Source of the DNA: Archegozetes longisetosus | Lineage: Eukaryota > Arthropoda > Arachnida > Sarcoptiformes > Trhypochthoniidae | Reading direction: 5' to 3' | DNA length: 64,000 bases | NCBI GenBank assembly: GCA_018873245.2 | Contig: JAEMBT020000004.1 | Span: 10,784,652 to 10,848,651 of the forward strand | In this document: positions 26,295-38,347 of the stretch, piece after piece | Numbering within the stretch: the first letter of the stretch is position 1 | Layout: each line of letters begins with the position of its first letter | Made by a program: the position numbers and the translations under genes | The notes under the pieces: model-generated | Databases searched by the model: none | The model's input: only the letters and a program-made list of their open reading frames with translations | Told to the model about the DNA's origin: nothing

Positions 26295-27901
26295 ATGATA
26301 GGAATGGGCCGAACACTGCCAGTTCCGGTCGCATGTGAAGTTTGTGGAGATAAATCTTATGGGTTAATCATAATCTTTTAATCATATATTATCCACAATC
26401 TTTCAGAGATTGAAACATTTAAATTAATAAACAACTATAGAGTGTCCAGAAAGTGCGGTCATAAGCAAGTAACTTTCATTGCTGAGTGAACTGAAAAACC
26501 GTTTAGATAGTAGTTCTAAGCTAAACACACGCTTCCAATCATGTAGAATGTTTCTCGTTCGACATTCCGGACACACTATAGATTATGATTCCTCTGTTTA
26601 ATTTAAGTCAGCTTTTCATACTAGTATTGTTGCAAATCACATCCACTAATAATGCTTTTAGTATAAGCTCTACTTAAACGACAGCGTTACTTAACTTTAC
26701 TTAGATATGCATGTTATCCGCAACAATACTAGTATTGGAAAGTTGAATAAAACACTGTTCCAAGCTATCAAAACTTTTCTCTGAAATAATATATAATTTT
26801 GCCCAACGATCTATAGAAAACACTATGGTGTCTATTGCTGTGATGGTTGTAGCTGTTTCTTCAAGAGAAGCATCAGAAGGAACGTTAACTATCGCTGCAT
26901 CGGTAGTTTTAATGCAGTTTTTATTTTAATCAAACTTTTGGATTAATGAAATTCAATTGTCTTATAGCTGGAACAAATGGTTGTGTTATAGACAAAGCAC
27001 GTCGTAATTGGTGTCCTGCTTGTCGTCTTCAAAAGTGTTTTGTTGTCAACATGAATCGTTATGGTATGCATTTTTAGAAACATTCGATTAAATTTAATTT
27101 GCATGTTTAGTACCGGATATGCTATTTGTTAGTGCGAGTCACGCTCTTTTCAAGATTTAATTGATTCAACTTAGCTATATATAAAGCATAATTAAATACT
27201 ACGATTAATCTTAAGCATTGTTGTTCAGTGTGATCTTCAACAGTTAAATTGATCTTTTTAAGTAGACCTCATTTTTTCTACCTAATGCTAAAGTGATAAG
27301 CGTTATGATGTATTTTAGCTGTTCAGGAAGAGAGGGGTCCGCGTAAAGTCAAAAAGCCCAAAATTGAAGTTCAATTGAAAACCTTTCGCGAGGAAAAGTC
27401 ACTTTCAAAGATTGACTTTCAATCAACTAATGCTAAACAGGAGCGACCCATCACTTGTGAGAGCCCTCAAACAAACCAAAGCTTCATATCAGAACGAGCA
27501 CTACTGCCAAATACAACCTCGTTGACATTTCCATATTTCAATCAACACCTGTTTACACCTGAAATGCCGTACAATGAGTCAACATGGCGTTCATTAGCCC
27601 TATCGTCAGAACTGATAGATCTGCGTTTGGCCGCATCTCGTTATGCCAGTGCTTTTCATCATTCAGACCTTTCCGAAGAAGTAGTGGTGACCTGAGTCAC
27701 TCATCACCACCATCTTCATCAACATCCCAGTCAGCATTTGGTGCAAAATTTTACGAACACCTAATACCAAGATATGACGCGCGAACCTTTTTCATGTTGC
27801 CCACAATGCGTGATGTGCTCAGCAGTGGTAACACAGCAACTAATCCATTAACATCAAGTTGGCTCTTGTCAAGTCTGGTCAGCTCTAAGAATCCTCAATA
27901 A
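26295..27901 (+). CDS. NR2E-class nuclear receptor, Hr83-like, without recognisable LBD
   Basis: Zinc-finger transcription factor. Exons 26295-26362, 26817-26902, 26968-27063, 27319-27680, 27731-27901, about 260 aa. The DNA-binding domain (residues about 10-85) has both C4 fingers: [14 protein letters not shown], the unusual P-box [11 protein letters not shown], then [20 protein letters not shown] and the T-box-like [10 protein letters not shown]. The CSCFF P-box and DKARRNWCP match insect Hr83 (NR2E5) better than tailless or dissatisfaction. Beyond the DBD there are about 170 aa of Ser/Thr/Gln-rich sequence with no LBD signature. Without the proposed 50-nt last intron (27681-27730, GTAGTG...CCCAG) the frame stops at 27693-27695; with it the frame runs to 27901. 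ATG 26295 and ATG 26304 are both possible starts. Intron 1 holds two inverted-repeat elements. Confidence 0.8.
26438..26578. mobile_element. MITE-like element with mariner-type ends in receptor intron 1
   Basis: A 141-bp segment bounded by imperfect terminal inverted repeats of about 20 bp, TAGAGTGTCCAGAAAGT on the left and its inverted counterpart TAGTGTGTCCGGAATGT on the right, flanked on both sides by TA. The GTGTCC end motif and TA target duplication resemble Tc1/mariner elements. It has no coding capacity, so it would be non-autonomous. Confidence 0.6.
26612..26742. repeat. 131-bp foldback element in receptor intron 1
   Basis: Two arms of about 26 bp in inverted orientation (26612-26637 and 26716-26742) share a long near-perfect core, ACTAGTATTGTTGC against GCAACAATACTAGT. 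The 78-bp middle is not coding. It is either a second MITE-like element or a hairpin-forming intronic element. Confidence 0.55.
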
Positions 27902-30900
27902 CACGCAATCATAAAATTCTACTTAAAACAATTCTACTTAAGATTTTTGCTATTTTTAATTGTATTCCGTTCAATTAGGTAAAGATTAATGTTCTATATT
28001 TGATCTAAATAAGTGTGTCCCATATTCATCAAACTTAGCTAAATATTCGTTAGAGAACGTCTTACAAAAGTTATAATCAATTGTTTTCCTAATTCGATTT
28101 GTAGTCTAAACAATTTATTTATTTTTTCTTTGTTCAACACAATGTTACGTATTTTAATTATTTGATATAAGTTAATGGGTTCTCGAAACAAGAAATTTGA
28201 AGTCTTGATCTCTAGATTGTGTTGCGTAACAGCTTTATAAACTAAAATTGATTAGCCTTCTGTCAGCTCCCCGTTGAACGAACAAGAATAAGATTCTAAA
28301 TTAACTCTTTAGTAGCTCTCAATTCAGTCATTTTTCATTGATTCAAACGAATTAAATTTATTCCTTAATGTATAAATGAATATTCTGACCATTAAATTAC
28401 AAAATTTAGCATTTATTGATGAGAATAACTGACAAGTCTTACTGACTTTTAGCATTGATCAGTTAAAACAAAGACCATCACTAAATTTAGTCTTAAGTTT
28501 GAATTACCTCAACATTATATGACTTGTATGTATTGCACAAATTTTACGTATTCACGAATAAATGAACTCACATCTGTTTTATGCTAACTCGTGTAGGATT
28601 AATAAATTAACATTTGTGATCGAAATAATAAAAATAGAATTTAATACTCCAAAAGTAATATTTACTATGTTTAGCAAACTATCAAATTTTTCAAGTATTC
28701 AATAATTTAAGGTTAAACAAGAAAAGTGTTACGCGATATACTTGAAGATGTGTTATGATAAATGTTTATTAATATTGATGAGACATCGGCAACTATTCAT
28801 GCTCTCTCAATTTATTCGTTAGTACTTTGCACTATAGTTCTCATAACTATGAGCTTCAATTTCAAAGATTCAAGTAATAGAGATCATTAAAATCGATATA
28901 AATTTTTAAGTTATTAGATCTTTTGAGGTTTTCAGCTCACTCTCATTTGTACGATACGAAAAGAAAAATAAGAAGTGAACATTTACTTATTTGACCATTC
29001 AATCCATTATAACCTTGATTGCGACTCGTGAGCACAGCCTATGAAGTTAGAAATAGTTTGAAAAGTTGTGGACCCTTAATACTTGTTATATTTGCAGACC
29101 ATGACAAATTATTTTAAAGTTGCTTGATTAAAGCACAAGCCAGTTGAATACCTAACATTACTATTTCAACTCGATTATAAATAGCATTCTCCAAATAGTT
29201 CATAAAATCGATCAGTTCGATTTATTGCATTCAATTATATTGAACAATATTCGTTAAGCAAATTGTTTATTTGAATATAACTTCATTCTAATGCTTTGAA
29301 AAACGAATACTCCTATTATTTTTTATTTAAGCACAACAAGAAATAATGCTAAACAATTGGGCTCCAAATTGAAGATTTCAAGTTTAAGTTCAAGTATGAT
29401 TGAAAAGTTACATAAATTAAAGTCATTACCACATACTTGTATTTTTGTTTTGGGCAAAATCTAAAAAATTTGTCATTTAAAGTTTGTGTACGACCAACAG
29501 TTCATAGTATTAATATTCAAAAAGAATAAACATGTTGTATTTGTTTTTCTTTAAACATTATCATTTTGAATATAAAAAGGGAGTGAAAAGTGGTTTTTTC
29601 AAGTCATTGTAAGGTTGTTTTGTCTTTCTAAATGTTCACTTTATCAAAAGCTTACGATCACAAAAGAAATCCGCTCTATTTTCATACATTGTTTAAGTAA
29701 CTTTACGTACGAATTGAGATCATAAGGAAGGCTAATGTAATCAGGATAACTTTATAAAAGGCATCACTCAATAAATGCTCATTCGGTAATTATTAAGTAG
29801 ACAAGGATTATAAGCTATTTATTGCTTATAATTGTTGTTAAGAGAGTCATAAGAGTGTTGAACAGTTGAACACCTACTCCTTCACTCATAAATGCCATTG
29901 TTTTGCTTAAAGGCCAGTGACTGAAAAAACGTGATTTAATCGTTATCATCATGTTTTTGAGACTCTTTCAATCGCATTTTCTTCACCTTTTGAAGGATGA
30001 CTAATTTTCGAAGTGTATGAGGCGGGAGAGGGAGAGAGAGAAAGAGAGAGAGAGCTCATGAAAACAGTACAATATATTTGTCGATTGTTGTATAGAATAT
30101 GCACGCGAGTGTGTCAGTAGGCCATTGAGAGATCAGTACAATATGCGGTAATAATAATAAAAATTAGACAGGTTTTCGTATTGAGGGTCACTTGAAATGC
30201 CGAATAACTAGACATTGACAATGCACTAATATTTCGCCTTTTAATTCGATATGAGAAAAAAGAGTATTTTATTGCGTGATTGTATTTAAGTGAAAAGCAA
30301 TTTCTGAAAAATTTATATTTCCTTTTTACAATCCATATATTTAGAGTTTTTATGTCTCTCAATCTCTTACATGTTAGTGAAGAACGTTGTCTCACAGTAG
30401 GGGATGGGAGGATTGCTTTAATCAAGTCTACGTTGAGGTCGTTTAACTGTTTATGTATTGTTAATATCCAAACTTATTGTAAATATATTTTTGAGACCAT
30501 TCATTTATAATGTTTTCAAATCTGTCTATTATTCTTTAAATCTATACCCACCGTAGGGCTGAGTATCAATGAAATCAACTAAACCGAACACTTCACAAAA
30601 ATAAAGCATATAATTCATCATTTCTTTGTCGGTGCATTAGTGGCACAAACTTGCAGTCCATCATTAATAGATAATCAAATACATCTTTTCATTCTCTATT
30701 TAATTCAGTTATATTTAAGTGTTCGCAAAAGTCATAAGTAAAAGCATAAGCAAACTCAGTATTTTATAATTAATGTTAATTAATAGGTTTATTCTTCAAG
30801 ATGAAAGTGTATTATGTGATACACTTCCTGACAAATATTAACATTAAAATAGAAGCCATCAGAGCATCCATTAAGTCTATTATTATGCTAATGACATGAA

Positions 30901-31459
30901 ATTTTTTAATACCTGTTTGAATGCTTACACAATAAGTTTCACTTTTTTCTTTCATCACTTCTTAGTTCATATTCATAAGCTTATAGTAATGCCCATCTCT
31001 TTTAGATTTGCGATCAAGATAAATATTATAAAATCATTATTCAAATTCAGTTTCAAGATCTTATTTAGAAATTTTTTCAATTGTCATTCAAAAAGACTTG
31101 TCGGAAAGACTTTATTAGCGCAACATTCAATTGTTGTTCATTGATCGTTGGACAAATAGACGAATTAATGGCTAATAAATATAAATTTTAAGTGACGTTC
31201 AATTGCTTTCATGAGAGAAGAGATAAAAGACTTAGTCTATTAACTTCCGTTTAAGTAAACAATCAGAACATGAAGACTGTCTGAATATATTGCTAACTGC
31301 CAATTGAAGATTTAGGGTCTGTTCTGCATATTTTTCCTAATAACTTAAGCTAACAGCATTAGTGCATCGCTATTTTCCTTATTTGTTATTCTCATTGTTG
31401 AACTTCAAATAAAAATTGGTTTTCAAAATAATAGAGGAGTTTTAAAAACGTTTTTTCAG
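27902..31459. other. Intergenic stretch downstream of the receptor
   Basis: About 3.5 kb, AT-rich, with a GA-rich microsatellite near 30.03 kb. Short frames at 30114-30425 (-), 30280-30510 (+) and 30896-31144 (+) have no family features and overlap each other. Upstream exons of the orphan terminal exon at 31.5 kb might lie here but were not found. Confidence 0.4.
30025..30054 (+). repeat. GA-rich microsatellite
   Basis: An almost uninterrupted GAGAG purine run. Such runs can bind GAGA-type factors in arthropods, but no adjacent promoter is evident. Confidence 0.8.
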
Positions 31460-31595
31460 ACTTAATGTTTTGGAAGCTGTAGTAAAGAAGCATTTCTCTG
31501 CTGCAGATTTGCAGAGAGGATTCATCTTTTCATCTATTCTTAAAGAACGACCTCTTTTCGTGTCAGCGGGTCAAACACATTCAGCTGTATTTTGA
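31460..31595 (+). CDS. Orphan terminal exon, unidentified protein
   Basis: Not recognised. After a strong acceptor (CGTTTTTTCAG, AG at 31458-31459) a 44-codon frame runs to TGA at 31593-31595. Its translation is protein-like rather than random: LNVLEAVVKKHFSAADLQ followed by RGFIFSSILKERPLF and VSAGQTHSAVF. The one-base overhang at the start implies an upstream exon ending in phase 2. No such exon was identified; it would lie on the plus strand left of here. It ends about 90 bp before the fasciclin promoter, so it is probably the 3' end of a different gene or a decayed remnant. Confidence 0.35.
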
Positions 31596-31686
31596 AGTGT
31601 TAGCATTGCATATGATAGCGAACTGATGTTATGAGTTTGTTGTTGAAGTAGTTACCTATGAGAAGCTTAGTTAATTGTGACATCCT

Positions 31687-31717
31687 ATATAAAGGCTTTT
31701 TCAAAACTTATCAGTAC
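31687..31717 (+). promoter_or_regulatory. TATA box and initiator of the fasciclin gene
   Basis: TATATAAAG at 31687-31695 is followed about 25 nt later by a TCAGT initiator at 31711-31715, the spacing of an arthropod core promoter. It predicts a leader of about 150 nt before the ATG at 31862. Confidence 0.6.
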
Positions 31718-31861
31718 TATTCTGACGTCTAAACAAGCGGCGAAAACTTAGTTCGAGTTTCACATCATCACTCAATATATAAATTGACTTTTTATTAATA
31801 TGTGAAAAGTTGTCTTCATTTTTCTTTCTTTGCTCAGGAGTAAAAGTCTTAAAGTGTGAAA

Positions 31862-34800
31862 ATGTTACCGATAAGAGTTGTCAAGTTATTGATTGTATTT
31901 TTGTGCTATGTTCACTATAACTATTGCTCCGCTATTAATGTGAACTTTACTTCACCACAATTGAAATCTGGTGGTTGGACACCAATACCAACTAAAACTA
32001 GTAAATTATTGAGTGAAAAAATTGCTTCTCAAGTTGCAAGTGATTCAATTCAAAGAGTTGTGTCATCAAAGCCACAGCCACAACAGAAGCAGCAGCAAGA
32101 CCAGCAACAGAAGGCAGAAATGCTACCGATTCCGGTGATTAAGCCTCACGCACACGGCGCTACTTTGGGCTTTAATCTGCCAGAACAGGGACTCACTCTA
32201 TATCTTGATATCAATGAATTGGCTACAAAACCATTAGCGCAAAACATTGGACTCAAAGTTGTGACTCACGACTCGCATCAGGCACAACCTTCAACACAAC
32301 CCGTAAATCATGCTAAACCTCTGCCCGACTACACGCCTAATGTCCAGCGACAAAACAATCCTTCGGATAAGTTATTTAATTTTGCAAATGAATCGCCACT
32401 TTCTAAGTTAGTGAATAAAATGCCAGTTATTAGTATAAATAATGATAACAGTCAGAAACCAGTCCCAATAACTATCGCTAAAATACAAAAAAGGGTAAAA
32501 GCGATGAGAAATATCGGTTCATATGAAGGCAATGCAGCGCCCGCTTCGTCAACTAAATCAGTACCTTCTCAAACTAAATATAGTGTCGGATATATGAGAC
32601 CTATTGATCTACAAAATGCTTTAAAACAAGTCGGACTCGCACACGGTCGAGACCAAATCAAAATTCAAAATCCGAGTTCGCAAACCATTACTACTAATAC
32701 CAATAGTAATAGCAATAATGAAAACAAACCAAAAAATGCACAAAACGTGAACAAAGCTTCGATTGTAGATAATCAAAGTCTTGTTCCGAATCCAAATAAA
32801 TATTTTTCGACCCCAATCAACTATTTGCCTCAATTCTCATCAAATAGCAATTTCGGCCCCGAGTCTAATGTTAATCAAAAGCCTCAGACAGTTTCACGTC
32901 CATTCAGTAATGCTGCGCCTCAGCTCTCATCTTATTCATACTCATCAGTGCAAACAACAAGTAAGCCAAATATTCAATTTCCAGAACAGGAAAAAGAGCC
33001 TCAAAGACCAGTACAGCAAACATCTCAAGAAGACGACGACTTTATTGACAACGAAGTTGCGATCATCACTTCAACACAAGCACCAGTTCTTCCACCACAA
33101 GAAGAAGACACTCAACAAAAGATGGAAGATGACGATAGAGAAGTGACTACAAAGTCAAGTGGAACAGTAGATGACACAAGGTATGATGAGCCACAGAAAC
33201 AAGTTAGTAAAGAGACTGATTATGAAGAAATCGGAAATGTTGATCAGAATGCTGAAAAGAATAGTAAACAAAATCTAGTTCCTCCGCCATCATTACCAAT
33301 GCCAACAACGAATGCACACTTTGTCCCAGCGGATGATACGGTTGATAAACCACTTCCATCTGTTCCACAAAATATACAAAATACAAATACATGCCCTTCA
33401 ATACAAACTTGTCAACGACAATGTAATCCAAATACTGATAATTTGATAGCAGAGTCCAGTAATATAAGAGAAATCATTGAACAGCTGAATGCCGATTCAC
33501 TAATCAATACATTCCCAAGTTTAGAAGAAGAGTTACAAAACATGATAGATTTTAGTTCAACCAATGGATACACAATTATTCTGCCTTCGAATGAAGCAGT
33601 TTCGAGATTGCCTCAAAATTTATTTGAGTATTGGAAAAATAATGTCAACACTCTCGCTCCTTTGCTCGATAATCATGTGTTAGAAACCGCTCAATCACTC
33701 GAAGATATGAGAGTTGCGGAAATAATTCAACCGAGATCTGGAAGCAAACTAAGGGTCAATAGGGCTCATAATGATTCGTATACTATAAATGGGGAACGAG
33801 TGGCGGTGGCTAATCAAGTCGGGCCGTCCGGAGGAATGATTCATGTAATCGATGGTATACTTTACCCAAATTCAGATAAAGATATAATGGAAACATTAAA
33901 ATCATGCAATCGTTTGGATGGTTTTGTGACTCTAGCAGAAGGAACAGGATTTTCCGACACACTTAAGCAAAGTGCGTTATTATATTTGTTATTATAATTA
34001 AGTTTTTCCATTATTAAAATAACGCTATTATTACTGCAGCTATGAATACTTGTACTATCACTACCGGATCGCATAATTGACTTAACAATTTCGCTATATT
34101 TAATTGATAGCAGAATTTTCTTGAGTGAAATGTCTTGACTTAAGATCTATATCTTTTTTACAGGTGGACCTTTTACTGTTTTTGTTCCAAGTAATGAAGC
34201 GCTACAAAAAGTACCGGACAATGATTTGGACATAATCAGGAATAATATGACTGCACTTAGAGGTTAGTGATCTTAACACTAGTTCTAATTAATCAACGAA
34301 TTAAACGCTTTACAGATAACTTTAATACGCTTTTCGCTTAACAATAAGATTTGATTCACAACTCGTTCACGAAATTTTCTATCCATAAAAATAGTTTCTT
34401 AGGGATTTATTATTATTTGATATGTTAGTTAAAGAAAGGCTTTTTGTGTAGTAAGAGGTGAAGATTAGTCTTTTGTGGCCTAATTCACAAATATGTTTAC
34501 TATTGTAATGGCCACTATTACTTGATTCGCTTATGACACTTTCATAGCCGACAGAAATCATAGTATGGGATGTGCCCCTCTTTACTAATCTTCTTTTTAC
34601 ACACAAGCTATAAATGGAATCGTGAACTTGTTTTGCATAAAAATCCTATGTAAGCAATTCAACTTGAAAGATATAATTTGCGATTACTTTGCCTTTGATA
34701 ATAAACAATTGTAATATTTGACATTTTATTTTTAAAAGCCTTATTAATAGAAACCTAGTAACAAACAGCCAACGAGTGCATATACTATCGCTTACGCCAA

Positions 34801-35406
34801 ACACTAACCTTAAAGTCCATCAGAGCTACTAATTAACTTGCTTTGTGCCTAATAAATAGTTATTGTACAGTACTTTTTAATAGATAGTCACTATAAAGAA
34901 CTTTTTAGCACAGGATCGCTCTCTATGTTTCGCGGTTAGTGTGCCAGATATCGATTCAAGAATCATATTTGCTTTGAAGCACAATACCATTCACTTGTCA
35001 AATATAGTCTATAATTTAACACCTATTTCCTAATTAGTACTACTATTTATTTATCTATTTTATCACTATTGAATTAGAGTTTCTCAAATATCATGTCGCT
35101 CATGGCTCCCACTATAGCAGTGACTTAAGGGATGGACAATTCATACCTTCTCTAGTTGATGGCCAATACATTCAAGTTGGCGTCAGAGTAGATGGATGTC
35201 GAAGTGAGTAAACACCATATTTATCTTGAAATTAGATCAGAATTACAGAACATTTGAATTGAATTTGAAGGGCGACTTGTTGAAGCCAACGTATCCCTCT
35301 ATATCGCGCTGATATCCCAGCGTCGAATGGTGTTATTCATGTTGTAGACTGGATTCTGAAGCCAACTGATAGAGACTGGTGTGAGAATGTAATACTGCCA
35401 AGATAG
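31862..35406 (+). CDS. Secreted fasciclin-domain (FAS1) protein with long disordered N-terminal region
   Basis: Predicted extracellular matrix or adhesion protein. Exons 31862-33971, 34164-34262, 35078-35203, 35271-35406, about 820 aa. The N-terminal signal peptide is hydrophobic (VVKLLIVFLCYVHY, then CSA). Residues about 25-525 are low complexity, rich in Gln, Pro, Asn and Ser, with an acidic stretch (EEDTQQKMEDDD). The first FAS1 domain covers about 530-670 (YTIILPSNEAV ... GGMIHVIDGILYP); the second spans exons 1-4 (GPFTVFVPSNEAL, LKYHVAHGSHY, ADIPASNGVIHVVDWIL). In exon 4 the frame needs one extra base near 35300-35306: as written it stops early at 35345-35347, while the conserved ADIPASNG block is in the next frame and ends at TAG 35404-35406. 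ATG 31862 is chosen because it directly precedes the signal peptide. No transmembrane segment or clear GPI signal is seen at the end. Confidence 0.85.
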
Positions 35407-35731
35407 ACATGCTTCATTTTTGGGAGAAAGCGCGGCAATTACAGTCAATAATTTGGATAGAACCTGCCAATTTATAACTTATCATCACATCCTAATCCAG
35501 TGCAATAGCAATTATTGTACTTTATTAAATGTTATTTCAATTTATATATTTACTGCTTATAAGTTATAGTTTTGTTACTTATCATTAAAATACTGTACAC
35601 ATCATTAATTTCTCTTTTCTAACAGAAATGCTCTAATCGTCACATCTGTTTAAAGCCAAAAAATATAAATATCTTTCAATAATTAAGACTATTCAGGTAT
35701 TGTTACATAAGTTTAGATATGATTATGAACT
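35407..35731. other. Convergent 3' intergenic stretch
   Basis: About 325 bp between the fasciclin (+) and lysyl oxidase (-) stops. AT-rich; presumably holds both 3'UTRs. No other feature seen. Confidence 0.5.
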
Positions 35732-37727
35732 TTATGGACGAGTAAGGGTGCAATTATAAACTTGGGCTGCGATCAAATTATAATAAAATGTACACAAAGC
35801 AGCGTTGTTGTCGAAGTTCAGTTCTGACACTTTGAATTCAGGATTGATTGAGATCTGAAAAAACAAGTTTCTCTTTCAGTGTCGCTCTAAAGAAATATTC
35901 AGGACCATAGTTTGTACCTTTAATTGATAAACTCCGGGCGATATATCCGTTATATCAATCCATTGACAGTCAACGTTATATAAATAAGTATCGGCTAAAG
36001 GGAATCAAAATAATAATTAATGACTTAATTGAATAAAAGATCTTCAGTGAATTTCTGACCACAGCCGACAGTAATTCCTTGATCTCCATAGTTGGCGCAG
36101 GCAAACTTTGGGGTAACACCTTCTCTACAATTGTTATCCTCTAAACAAAAGCTAGCCTTGTGTCCTTCAGCCACTCTTTTTCCTTCGCTGTTAAGAATAT
36201 CAAAGTGAGCGAACACTTCCATACTGTGATAATGTCGATGACATGAATGCCAGTCCCAAACGTGCTTCGGCAAAAAAGGTCTAAAATCTGCAGTACCGAT
36301 GTTAGCTATTCGTGCAGTAAATCTCAATAGTCTCCTTTGTTCGTATTGCCAGCCTTTAAGAGATAAATCAAAGTTTCTGATATTTAGAAAATGCAAATTT
36401 TGCCTCATATACCATATTCGTCTCTACTGATAGTGTAGGCAGGGCTCGACAAACAGTTCTCTTCCATAGCACACTGTAATAACATTAATGGTCGATCTTC
36501 TAAATAAGCCGAAGCCTCGATCTCTTTTTCATCGGGAACGAGATCAGGCAGTTCTAAACCAGAGGACAATCAGAAAATTTGAAATATTTAAAATATGACA
36601 ATTATTGCTTAAACTAACCCGAAGTGCAGATGACTCCGGCAATGTTCTCCTCTCTAGACGGACAGTTAACAGATCCCAAGCTATTCATATTGCAATCGGC
36701 CAAATTTTTTTCGTATCCCTTACAGCGAACACCACTTAAGGTAACTGATAAGTTATGACCACCAAAAACAGAGCTCTGCACAGCGTGTTGCGCATATCCG
36801 AGTTCTAATTGCCTGCAGACAACCATAGCCTCTAAGAGACCCCATCCATCACCACAAATTAGTTTCCAACTATTTGCAACTTTCACTTCGACTCTGCCTT
36901 CCAATTTATTTCTTCCACCGTTCAGACGAATATTTATGTCTTCTTTGGAAAAAATCTGAGTTTTTAAGAAAAGAGAGATAAATATTAAAAAATAAAGATC
37001 TAATTAGAATAAGGAATCGCTAATCATATATTTGCTAAAAAGTCTTACTCGTATTTTAGTGTTGGATGTAGTGATGGGCGCATCATTGCTCAAGTTGACA
37101 GCATTATGAGTATTGTTAGCATTACTGTTTGCGCGAATTGAATTAATAGGATTTGTGTGGTTAAGTTTGGTTTTGCATATGACTCCTGCAGCTTCATTAG
37201 TAGTGCAATCATGGAGTTTCCATCCGTCAAACTGGCAGCGATCCAATGAATTCTCGTTTCCATTGCAATAAATATTATCCATCCATATTAACTCTAATAT
37301 ATTATAAGAATTATGAAATGTTTCACGCATTTTAATCAAATAAATTATTCTGCTTATGAATAAAGATAATCTCCCAAAAAATCATTCTAAAACTTGTAGC
37401 CTTACTCCTTGCTCTTCCAAATTGCCCGTTATTCGTGGCCATCAGAGCGCCTAATGGGAAGCCAAGCGACTTACAGACAACATTAGCTTCTGCGATATCC
37501 CATTCATCGTCACAGATTGATCCCCAACGGCCCAAATGGTATATTTCGACGTTTCCTTCGGAATTTGATTGTCCGCCAACTAGCTTAATTGTTCCTTCAG
37601 GTATTCTATGAGCCCTACGAACTCTCGATGGACTACTCATGTAGTACATACGTCTTCGTAAAACTATTGCACTATCACTTAACATTGACATAATTATGAT
37701 AAATACTGAAATCCCAATCAAACCCAT
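35732..37727 (-). CDS. Lysyl oxidase-like protein with two SRCR domains
   Basis: Secreted copper amine oxidase that oxidises peptidyl lysine in matrix proteins for cross-linking. Seven exons: 37727-37406, 37293-37049, 36955-36619, 36553-36413, 36353-36060, 35994-35918, 35854-35732; 512 aa, near the length known for insect two-SRCR LOX proteins. Signal peptide at residues 1-22 ([15 protein letters not shown]), a basic RVRRAHR stretch that could be a convertase site, SRCR1 about 46-150 ([20 protein letters not shown]), SRCR2 about 196-300, catalytic domain about 305-512. The copper-binding motif [18 protein letters not shown] is intact. The cofactor lysine is in [13 protein letters not shown] and the cofactor tyrosine in GCADTY, before DCQWIDITD. 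Introns are 59-190 nt. All junctions are in phase with no defects. Confidence 0.95.
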
Positions 37728-38347
37728 TTTCTCAAAACTAACTCAAACTTAATTATTAAAACTTGATCACTTATAAATCAAAGATGATGATAATTGAGTC
37801 TAGTTAACAATTGAGTCAAGCAAAACTATTTGGAAAAGTTGACGAATTCATATTTACTCCAAGAATATGTGTTATTGAATTGATCTAAAAACCTGAAAAC
37901 TTTCGTTTATAGAACAAATTGAGTGAAACTATTTGGATACTGACTCTAGTGCCACACTTTTAGGTGATCTGTCAATGTCTCTTAAGCTTATATATCACTC
38001 TAAAAGCTTATCGAGAAAGAAAAATATTAATTGTGCCGCAATAATATGAGCTCATGAACACATGCAAAAAGTATTTATTTTGTTGGGTTACTTATGTGAC
38101 AAAATAGAGAAATATGTGACAGAATAGCGCCGATGTGTCTCATTATAAAAAAGGCAGCGATTAGTTCTAAATAATTTTCGTTAACAAATTACTCAAGCTT
38201 CCTGTCTTTTATTTATTAAGAAATACAGATTTCAACAACTTTTGTTTTCTTTATTAAGTCTTACATAACTTTAATGTATGTTTATATTAGTTGAAAGTGA
38301 AATCACACTTAAAATAGTTTATCTCAACTATTAATCATTAGTTTGAC
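37728..38347. other. Intergenic: LOX promoter side and zinc-finger 3' flank
   Basis: 620 bp between two minus-strand genes. No coding sequence or clear core promoter motif was recognised. Confidence 0.45.

Noticed and set aside
30114-30510. Overlapping open frames on both strands near 30.3 kb
   Set aside because: No domain, no splice context and low-complexity hydrophobic or basic composition; they look like random open frames in AT-rich DNA.
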